From positions 1,047,320 to 1,084,535 of the forward strand of contig NZ_NJAI01000001.1 of assembly GCF_002632725.1 (NCBI RefSeq): a stretch of DNA of 37,216 bases, given 5' to 3'. This stretch comes from Xenorhabdus hominickii (GTDB taxonomy: Bacteria > Pseudomonadota > Gammaproteobacteria > Enterobacterales > Enterobacteriaceae). A model generated the notes under the pieces. It was given only the letters and a program-made list of their open reading frames with translations. It searched no databases and was not told the origin of the DNA. Below are positions 1-7,300 of this stretch, in pieces; position 1 is the first letter of the stretch, and every line of letters starts with the position of its first letter. Both the position numbers and the translations under genes were made by a program.

Positions 1-5
1 TCCAT

Positions 6-66
6 AGCCTGTTCCCCCTCGGAGTTGTTTTCGGTGTGCACCAAAACTTTGCTCCGGGAACAGGCT
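6..66. repeat. Long imperfect inverted repeat / stem-loop at window edge
   Basis: The 11-base arms 6-16 (AGCCTGTTCCC) and 56-66 (GGGAACAGGCT) are perfect reverse complements. Inside them GGAG (21-24) pairs with CTCC (52-55), GTTTT (27-31) with AAAAC (43-47) and GGTG (33-36) with CACC (39-42), closing on a 2-base loop with a few bulges. The element therefore folds into one long hairpin. No T-run follows on either side, so it is not an obvious intrinsic terminator. It could be a small palindromic repeat element or an RNA structure belonging to a gene left of the window; identity unknown. Confidence 0.6.
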
Positions 67-193
67 TCTCGTCAATTTCTTATCCAGAATTCGGGTTAAT
101 TTACACACTCTGTTCATTTTCTTTGCCTTTGAAAATCGATATGTGAAATGCCATATTGATCCTGCCGTATATCTTATTTTTCCGATTAATCTT

Positions 194-871
194 TTAAGGC
201 AGAGAAACCCGCCGGAATGTTAGGTTATAACGAACGCTGTCTTGTAATGGCCAAGGAACTTTCCCGTCTTTTAGTGGGAGTACGCCGTGATAACGCAGGC
301 GAGAATCTCCGCCCCATACGATGACATCGCCATGAGTGAGTATAACGCGCTGACACGGATGTTCACGTTGTAGACCACCAAATAAAAAAGTAGCCGATAA
401 TCCTAAAGAGACGGATACAATGGGTTGAGAGAGGTCTATTTCGTCTTTATCTTGGTGTAAAGCCAAACGGGAACCAGGATGGTAGCGATTGATTAGACAA
501 GCATCTGGGGTGAAATCAGTAAATCCTGCATGACTGGCCGCTTGTTGAGCGATTTGCTGGAACGCCTTTGGCATTTGAGGCCATATTTGACCTGACAGCG
601 GATCAGTTTTGGTATAGCAATACCCTTGTTTATTGCTTGTCCAGCCAAGAGTGCCACAGTTGGTCATGCCGACTGACATAATATGTCCGTTTGGGGTAAC
701 AAAATGGCGAAAGGAGGCTTTTTCAGCGATCTTCGCGATGTGCTGCAATAATGCTTGCGCTTCGCCATAAGCAAAACCACGCAAAACAACAGCATCCTTT
801 GCTAACTGCTCTTGCCATTGACGAATGATACTGTCATCGTTTGCAAATAAATCTTCTATCATCACTGTCAC
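194..871 (-). CDS. alkB: AlkB, alpha-ketoglutarate-dependent DNA/RNA dealkylation dioxygenase
   Basis: Cytoplasmic Fe(II)/2-oxoglutarate dioxygenase that oxidatively removes 1-methyladenine and 3-methylcytosine lesions from DNA and RNA. At 225 residues it matches the usual length of about 216. The Fe ligands are visible as HQD (H139, D141) and the distal H195 in RYHG. The 2-oxoglutarate/family signature RYNLTFR is at 214-220 (R214, N216, R220). The substrate-loop region MTNCG-LGWT near 69-77 is conserved. The GTG start at 871 overlaps the stop of the decayed upstream gene as GTGA, which argues for the ancestral coupled start. An in-frame ATG at 862 (MIEDLF) aligns better with the E. coli N-terminus and is the alternative. 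It is the last gene of an ada-oxygenase-alkB operon. Confidence 0.95.
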   Translation of the reverse strand: MTVMIEDLFANDDSIIRQWQEQLAKDAVVLRGFAYGEAQALLQHIAKIAEKASFRHFVTPNGHIMSVGMTNCGTLGWTSNKQGYCYTKTDPLSGQIWPQMPKAFQQIAQQAASHAGFTDFTPDACLINRYHPGSRLALHQDKDEIDLSQPIVSVSLGLSATFLFGGLQREHPCQRVILTHGDVIVWGGDSRLRYHGVLPLKDGKVPWPLQDSVRYNLTFRRVSLP

Positions 872-1244
872 CGTGCATCGTGAAAAACAATACCTAAAGT
901 ATGGCGTTACCCGAGGTATATTTGACTGACACCATGATGTATATTAACGCGATAAACGCTTTTGTTTCCGGCGACGTACAGTAAAAATAACCGTTTCCCT
1001 TTTTTTCAAGTTGAGTACCATCGGATGCGCTTGCATATGTGGTCGTTGTTCGGTCATTACAAATTCTCACCACTGAAATCTTTGCCAAAATTATGCTGTG
1101 TTGGATGGATGTGACTACGAAATAACTCATTTTTCGGGTACAAAGCTGCCAGTGCATCACTTCATACTCCGTTAGAATTCGGCTCAAATGGGTGTAGCCG
1201 GAGATATTTAACTGTTCGATGGCATCTTCCCAGCTTATGTTCAT
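868..1244 (-). pseudogene. Decayed 2OG-Fe(II) oxygenase (prolyl-hydroxylase-like) between ada and alkB
   Basis: The intact 5' end encodes MNISWEDAIEQLNISGYTHL, typical of the 2OG-Fe(II) oxygenase often found beside ada. A one-base loss near 1155 then moves homology to another frame (ALYPKNELFRSHIHPTQHNFGK). At about 1081 the sequence jumps straight to a DFSGE segment that belongs much later in the family, so roughly 80 codons, including the Fe-binding HxD motif, are missing. Further shifts near 1065 and 985 and a TAA inside YLG*RHTLGIVFHDAR complete the decay. The original TGA at 868-870 overlaps the alkB GTG. The longest remaining open frame from the start (complement 894-1244, 116 aa) is mostly out-of-frame sequence and unlikely to be functional. 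Family assignment rests on remembered homologues, not a search. Confidence 0.85.
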
Positions 1245-1272
1245 TATCCGATGGGGATATCAACTGTTGCAT

Positions 1273-2337
1273 TCATCGTGTTTTTGCCTCTCGGGCTAAC
1301 AGTTCACGCTTGCGCTCAACCCCCCAACGATACCCAGATAAGGCACCGTTATTTCTGACGACGCGGTGGCATGGGATAGCTACCGCCAGTATATTAGCAG
1401 CACATGCACTGGCAACGGCACGTATGGCTTTTGGCGAGCCGATACGTTCAGCGATTTTGGCGTAGCTAACGGTTGTACCCACTGGAATTTCTCGCAAAGC
1501 GAGCCAGACGCGCTGTTGGAAAGCGGTACCACGAATGTCCAATGGTAGTTTCAATCCAATTTTTGGTGTCTCGATAAATCCGACAACTTGGGCAATGAGT
1601 TGCTCAAATTGAGGGTCACCGCCGATAAATTCTGCCTGTGGGAATTTATCTTGTAGATCTTGAAGGAGTTTATTTGGGTCATTTCCCAGCAAAATAGCGC
1701 AAATGCCTTTTTTACTTTGAGCCACTAAAATATGCCCCAATGAACAAACGCCTAGTGCAAAATAAATTTGCATCCCTTTCCCTCCCGTGCGCCAGATTTT
1801 TGGCGTCATCCCCAATAAATCGGATGAGATTTCATAGAATCGGCTACTGGAATTGAAGACTGCGTCTAAAATGGCTTCGGTAACGCTGTTGGTTTGCTCT
1901 AAATTATCCCGCAAACACTGACCGCGGTGGGCATTAGCGTAGGTTTTTGGTGTCAATCCCATCCTCGCTTTGAATAGTCTGTGGAAATGAAACGCACTCA
2001 TTCCTACGTGATTAGCAAGATGCTCCAGCGTGACATAACCTTCGTTTTGCTCTATGTAACGGCATGCTTCCGCTATTTTGGTAAGATAACTGGCTTCCTG
2101 CTCTGATTGATGATCACGCAGACGTTTACTTGGACGAAAACCTTGTTGTTCGGCGTCTTTTCCGTTGTCAAAAAATATCACATTCTCCCGTTTTGGAAGG
2201 CGGGCAGTACCGGATGGTACACAATATATTCCTGTGGTACGTACGGCGTATACGAAATGGTTATCAGCATCTTTATTGCGTTCAATGATGGCTTGCCAAC
2301 GTTTATCATTGGTTGTCCATAAATTTTTTTTACTCAT
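1273..2337 (-). CDS. ada: Ada, O6-methylguanine-DNA methyltransferase / AraC-type regulator with degraded zinc site
   Basis: Bifunctional adaptive-response protein: an N-terminal methylphosphotriester acceptor and zinc domain, an AraC-type HTH, and a C-terminal O6-methylguanine methyltransferase. The C-terminal half is intact: the active-site IPCHRVV is near residue 323, followed by GYRWG. The HTH region (LANHVGMSAFHFHRLFK and LGMTPK) is clear. In the N-terminal domain the nucleophile equivalent to E. coli Cys38 remains (RTTGIYC), but the other three zinc ligands are replaced: PSG for PSC, and RPSKRL for RPCKRC. Phosphotriester sensing, and with it inducible activation, may therefore be lost. 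I chose the ATG at 2337 because AGGTGA lies 5 bases upstream; an in-frame GTG at 2346 would add three residues. It is followed after 28 bases by the oxygenase pseudogene and alkB. Confidence 0.93.
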   Translation of the reverse strand: MSKKNLWTTNDKRWQAIIERNKDADNHFVYAVRTTGIYCVPSGTARLPKRENVIFFDNGKDAEQQGFRPSKRLRDHQSEQEASYLTKIAEACRYIEQNEGYVTLEHLANHVGMSAFHFHRLFKARMGLTPKTYANAHRGQCLRDNLEQTNSVTEAILDAVFNSSSRFYEISSDLLGMTPKIWRTGGKGMQIYFALGVCSLGHILVAQSKKGICAILLGNDPNKLLQDLQDKFPQAEFIGGDPQFEQLIAQVVGFIETPKIGLKLPLDIRGTAFQQRVWLALREIPVGTTVSYAKIAERIGSPKAIRAVASACAANILAVAIPCHRVVRNNGALSGYRWGVERKRELLAREAKTR

Positions 2338-2491
2338 ATGTATCACCTGTGAAGATTAGTTTATGAGCATAGGGATACTGACATATTGGTAGAAGGTGAT
2401 TGAAAAAACACTCCGACTTTTGCTTTTTTAATTCTTTAAAAAATTAACACCAACTTGTCCTGAAAGCTTATCCTGATTTTGAAGAACACCA

Positions 2492-2710
2492 TTACAAGAC
2501 CTTGTCTCTTACACCAGAGTCATTCACTGCCATATTAATGATTTTTTCTTTTGTGTCCGGTTTATGACCATTGTAACGATAGTTAAGTTGAAAGGTTTTC
2601 TGGCAATCTTTGCAATAATAGCGAGGGAAGCCTGCTTTACCTGTCCCGTGTTTACGTACAGGTTCGGTTTGACCACAATATCGGCAAACAACTTCTATCG
2701 TCACAGTCAT
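2492..2710 (-). pseudogene. insA: Truncated IS1-family InsA fragment
   Basis: A 72-residue frame resembles the N-terminal zinc-finger part of the IS1 InsA DNA-binding protein. It has paired CxxC motifs (CRYCG and CKDCQ), a KHGTGKAGFPRYYC stretch, and the KIINMAVND-GVRD segment that precedes the HTH. It then ends abruptly in KVL and stop, where InsA normally continues for about 20 more residues with an HTH. No InsB frame follows and I could not identify flanking inverted repeats, so this is a remnant rather than a complete element. The frame begins with ATG at 2710. It lies between ada and the tautomerase gene. Confidence 0.75.
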
Positions 2711-2770
2711 AGGATGGCTCCACTAAAAAACACAAGAATATCAAGTTTCATGACCCCCGAAAGATAAAGA

Positions 2771-2797
2771 TTAAAAAGGGCGGTTAAACCCGCCCTT
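2771..2797 (-). terminator. Rho-independent terminator of the tautomerase gene
   Basis: Perfect 8-bp stem AAGGGCGG (2776-2783) / CCGCCCTT (2790-2797) with a 6-base loop. Read on the minus strand, the stem is followed by TTTTTAA. It lies 24 bases beyond the stop of the tautomerase gene, on the same strand. Confidence 0.85.
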
Positions 2798-2821
2798 AAT
2801 TACTATTCTGAAATCTCCAGC

Positions 2822-3028
2822 TTATTTTTTTGCAACGGCCCTAAGCTCTGTCACGTTTTTACCCCCAATTCCCCAGTTATCCGTTTCTACTTCATCAATG
2901 ATCACAAAGGTTGTTGCAGGGTTTTTCCCAAGTACATCCACCAGCAGCTGGGTTGCACCTTCAATCAGTTGTTTTTTCTGCTCAGCGGTTGCGCCTTCAC
3001 GGGTAATTTTGATGTTCACAAATGGCAT
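2822..3028 (-). CDS. Small 4-oxalocrotonate tautomerase family protein
   Basis: A 68-residue tautomerase-family protein. It begins MPFVNIKITREG, so after Met removal the catalytic N-terminal proline is exposed, the hallmark of 4-oxalocrotonate tautomerase enzymes, which ketonise small enol acids. The length and the closing region VETDNWGIGGKN fit the single-domain members. AAAGGAG lies at suitable spacing upstream of the ATG at 3028. The open frame extends further upstream to 3163, but that extension would bury the proline and overlap the end of yhjD, so I reject it. It is followed by a strong terminator. The physiological substrate is unknown. Confidence 0.88.
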   Translation of the reverse strand: MPFVNIKITREGATAEQKKQLIEGATQLLVDVLGKNPATTFVIIDEVETDNWGIGGKNVTELRAVAKK

Positions 3029-3117
3029 AAATGACTCCTTTTTGGTTGTTATATGACAAGTAGGTACAGCAAAAAACAGTCTTACTATTGATATGTGTAT
3101 GCTTGATATATGGGTAT

Positions 3118-4095
3118 TTACTCTGATTCCTTCTCTTCTGCGGTGGCGATCCATGCTGCACAAAACAGGGTCAGACGGGCAAAGAAGTAGAAGAACGCCA
3201 TCAAGCCAATGACTGAACCGAAAGCCGCTCCGGAAGGGGAGCTGGCAAGGCGTGGCAGCATCATCGTCATGATAGATTTGATGATTTCAAATCCGATAGC
3301 CGCCATTAATGTTCCCTTGAACAAGGCTCGTCGCTCAGGTCGGTGGCGAGGTAATATCCAAAATATCCATAGGAATAACAAATAATTGGCAGCAATGGAA
3401 ATTGTCATGCCAATTGATGTCCATGCGGGACGGAGCCATTCGATGCCTTCTAATCCGAGCGCATGAACGATGGTAGCTTGGGCAGAGCCTGCGATGGAAG
3501 TCAGCGAAAGGGTCATTACCAACGCAAAAAGAAGACCGAATAGAGAGAAAAAATCGCGAATATACTGAAAGTAGATTTTTTCCTTATCCTCATGGTTACG
3601 TTCCCAAACATCACGGGATTGGGCGAGGATGGCCTCGCGTAAATTGCCGACCCAGTTCACACCTGAATAGAGTGCGATTGCCAGACCAGTCAATCCTACA
3701 GTCGTTCTTTGATTAACGGCAGTATCAACGCTGTTTTTCAGTGTGTTAGCCAAAGCGGGGTCATTGATGTTATTGGCGATGCCATTGATCAAACGGGCCA
3801 GCAAATCAGGATTGGAAGCCAGCACAAAACCCGCAATGGCAAAAGAGAGCATCAGGATTGGGATCAGGGACAAAAAGGAGAAGTAGGTGATCGCGGCGCC
3901 AAATTGGCTCCCCATCCGGTCGTTGAAACGTTGGGCAGCTCGTATCAAATGGGCAATAAAAGGAATACGGCGGATGGTATTGCCAATACGGATCGTCATG
4001 GAAAGCGCTTTTTTACTGCTATAAAGTCCTTTCTCTAGCGATGTACGGTTTTTTTCCGGCTTGGGTTGTCCCTTTTTTTTAAGGTCACTTGGCAT
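3118..4095 (-). CDS. yhjD: YhjD, YihY/BrkB-family inner membrane protein
   Basis: A 325-residue polytopic inner-membrane protein of the YihY/virulence factor BrkB family, closest in remembered sequence to E. coli YhjD (about 337 aa). The core from IAHLIRAAQRFNDRMG (around 47) through GAAITYFSFLSLIPILM, SRDVWER, FWILPRHRP and SGAAFGSVIGLMAFFYFFARL is strongly conserved. About six hydrophobic segments can be seen: near 65-90, 130-150, 180-205, 230-255, 260-285 and 290-315. The N-terminal 35 residues are polar and lysine-rich and probably cytoplasmic. Function is not firmly established; E. coli YhjD has been linked genetically to Kdo2-lipid A-independent growth. It lies 89 bases upstream of the tautomerase gene on the same strand. 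Confidence 0.93.
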   Translation of the reverse strand: MPSDLKKKGQPKPEKNRTSLEKGLYSSKKALSMTIRIGNTIRRIPFIAHLIRAAQRFNDRMGSQFGAAITYFSFLSLIPILMLSFAIAGFVLASNPDLLARLINGIANNINDPALANTLKNSVDTAVNQRTTVGLTGLAIALYSGVNWVGNLREAILAQSRDVWERNHEDKEKIYFQYIRDFFSLFGLLFALVMTLSLTSIAGSAQATIVHALGLEGIEWLRPAWTSIGMTISIAANYLLFLWIFWILPRHRPERRALFKGTLMAAIGFEIIKSIMTMMLPRLASSPSGAAFGSVIGLMAFFYFFARLTLFCAAWIATAEEKESE

Positions 4096-4288
4096 TACAT
4101 CCCCTTAAATCTGGTCGTGCTTGATGTTGCTTATTGTGTGGCGGCGATGAATCTCTTGTTCTGAAATTCATGCCATTAAAATTCAAGTGCTACATATGTA
4201 TGGGAAAAAAGAGTAACAGGCAAAATAGAAAAGGCAATAAGGCAAGGGATGTGAAAATTGCGTGCTGACAATCTTGTGGAGAGGAAAG

Positions 4289-4316
4289 TACGGTAGCCGT
4301 ATGGCTGGCTACCGTA
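4289..4316 (-). terminator. Inverted repeat downstream of xhlA, possible terminator
   Basis: Ten-base perfect arms TACGGTAGCC (4289-4298) and GGCTACCGTA (4307-4316) enclose an 8-base loop, about 70 bases past the hemolysin stop. There is no clear U-run on the minus strand, so it may be a weak terminator or an mRNA-stabilising hairpin. The rest of 4096-4383 holds the yhjD upstream region, with no gene recognised. Confidence 0.45.
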
Positions 4317-4383
4317 TATACCCTTTATCTTTTATGAAACCTATTGGGTATAGAAGATCAATCACAGATTACGATGATCAATC

Positions 4384-7300
4384 TTATTGACGCCCCTTAA
4401 TTTCACTGTGGATTGTGGGAAGTTCTGTAGCGTGGTGCTCATTTTTCACAAAAGGAGCCTTGCCAGAGAAAACATCCTGTTGCATGGTAGCAGCAAGACC
4501 AAGAATAGAGTCTGGCAGGTTAACGCTCATGTTTCTGCTTTTGTCGTATCCCGTTACAGAATGTTGATCAATTTGCTGGTTATTTATTGATACTGCTCCT
4601 TGTGTGCTGTCAATTTTGCTGCCCACTAAATACGTTCTACCTGAGATATCCAGATTAACCCCTTGGGTACCGTTCAAGGTTGATTGCTTACCTACGGCTT
4701 CCCGATCGAGAGTGTCGTAATTGCCTTTCAGTTTGCCATTGAACCCTTTGAAAGCGGCTGTCAGTTGTTCTTTCAGCCCCGGTGCTTCCTCACCGGGTTT
4801 GGCATCAGTAGTTTCTATGGTCGGTGTGACCAATTTAGCTGGGTCGTCACCTTTGACCGTTTTGCTATAACCTAAGCCGGCATCCAGACCTGCATTCAAG
4901 CTGTAGGTGCTGTCTTTCCGGCTTTCAACATTGAAATTACCGCCGACATTACCGCTTACTTGATCTGCAGTCACATTAGCGCCTTTGAGAGAAGTATCGC
5001 CCGCACTGGTCAATGTGGTGTGGCCGCCAGAAATATGAGTGTTACGGTGAGTAATTTGCTCCAGACGATTGACCCCGAATTTCACTTCACCGCCAATGTT
5101 ATATTTGTTGTCAATGATGCGGTTATCTGTATTGTCCGTTGCAGCATCGACGTTTACAGTGTTTCCACCAGCACTATCTCCACCTTTATCAGTGCGGGCT
5201 TGGGATGACATGCCGCCTTTAGCTTTGGCACCGAAATTCCAACCATTGGCATCAGAGGTATCCTGAGCCGAAGTCAGGTCGATTTTTCCACGCTGAGCTG
5301 TTAAATCTACCTGTTTGCCAGAAACGTTTGTACCCTGTAATGCCAAGTTATTGCCTGCATTCAGGTTGACACCTTGCCCGCCTGTGATGGTACTGGTTTG
5401 AGCTGTGGTGTTGTTCTGATTGTTAGTGTTATAACCGCCACCGAGACTACCACTGAAATTCTTGCCATCAGGGTTGGTTCCTACTGTCAGTGAGATTTCC
5501 CCATTATAGCCATTGGTTTGCTGCTCGTTACGGTTAGTGGCCTGATTAAACTGGATATTGCTACCCGCACCCACGTTGGCAGTGCCTTTGCCCGCATTCA
5601 TTGATGTGCCTTGATAGCGGGCATCACGGGTGACTTGGATATCAATGCCGTTGTGTGCATTGATACCGCTGGTGACAGCACTGGTATTGTTGTGGGAAGT
5701 TTCCTGATGGCTGCCGCTGCCTTTGCCATTGACGGAAATATCTGCGCCCGTCGTGGTATAGACGCGCAAACTGGCATTTCCTGTGGTGTTAGACGTATGG
5801 CTATTCTGCTGGTTGAAGGCGGCTTCGCTGGTGTGGCTGCCAGCGGTCAGTGATACACTGCCTTTATTGGCTTGGTATTGTGTGCCTTGATCATAAACAT
5901 CGCCATTCGTTGTGACCTTGATATCGCCAGCTTTAACGGAAGTCACTACCGCATCGGATTTATGATTATTGGTGTAATGGCTGTTGCCATTCATCGCCAG
6001 TTCAATTCCTGCATTCGGGAGTCCGGTTTTTGTGATGGCAGTATCCAGTTTCTTTTCTGTGGCAGCCTTAGCCGTTTTTTCCACGGGACGGGTCGTTGCA
6101 CTGTAGTCGGCTGTACCGCTGATTTCACCGCCTACCTGTAATTGATCTGTAGAGCTGGATTCTGTGTTAGTTGTTGCCACATTCTTAATGCGGCCTGCAT
6201 TGGCGTGATAGGTACCCTGTATTTGATGATCAGTGCCTTGCTGCTTCAATTCGCCCATGGCCTTCAGATCAAGATTGCCTGTGATTTGGGTTTTTGTCAC
6301 TGCGGCGGTTGTTTGGTATTTGGATTGACCATTATTGTCGTAATTTCCTTCAACTCCGTTACCGATCCTGTCCATGCCTCCAGTGACAAATACTGCGCTA
6401 CGCAATTTTTCTTGTGAGGTTGATGTGGATGTCTGATTTTCACTGGTCAACAAGGCAATGTTATCTCCGGAGATTTTTGCATCGCCCTGAGTGGTCACTA
6501 TCTTGGAGCCTGTTACAGTGACATTTTTGCCCGCATTTACAGTGAGGCTACCACTATTCAATTCTGATGATTGTTGACTCGTACTCTCATTTTTCTGTTT
6601 ATTGAGCGTGTGCTCGAAACCGACGCCAGCACGGTATTGTTTATCTTTCATCTCTTTAGCGTAGTGCAACCAATCAAGGTTGGTTTTTTCCTGTTGGAAC
6701 TGATTTTGTTCGCCGTAGTTCAGGATATTGATATTTCCTGACGTGTTCAGTTGTAGTTCATCAGCGCTTTTTGCCAGACTGCCGATGATATTGATATCTT
6801 TATTGGCGAGTAATTTCAGGTCGGTATCGGAAATTAAATAACTGCCAGAAGATTTTTGCTGTTGGTTTTGTTCTTGGTTGGTATTTTTGGTGATGTTGAA
6901 GAGTGTTCCCTTCCTTTCATCTTTTTCTTTATAGGTGTGGCTAACAGCATTATCGATGGTCAAGTATCCATCATTGGCTTCAACATAGGCACCTTTTTGA
7001 GCTTTGACTTTACTGCCTGTAATGGTGACGCCATTCATACCAGCCAGCAGCAAATGGCCTTCTGCTGTCACTTCAGAGATATGATGAGTTTCTGTTTTAT
7101 CGAGATTATTCCTCTTGCTGCCACCACCAAGTCCGCCCCAATAGGTTTTATCCTTATCAAGAGTTTGATCATTGACGAGGGATTGAACAGTAATATTGGC
7201 TTGCTTGCCCGCAGAGACAATCAAGTTTTTGCCAGAGTGAATATGAGTACCGATAATGTCAGCATTTCCACCCGCATTGATGCCTAAATCTCCACCTGAG

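Noticed and set aside
2822..3163. Longer start for the tautomerase gene (113 codons)
   Set aside because: It would bury the catalytic N-terminal proline and overlap yhjD. The ATG at 3028 has a good Shine-Dalgarno sequence.
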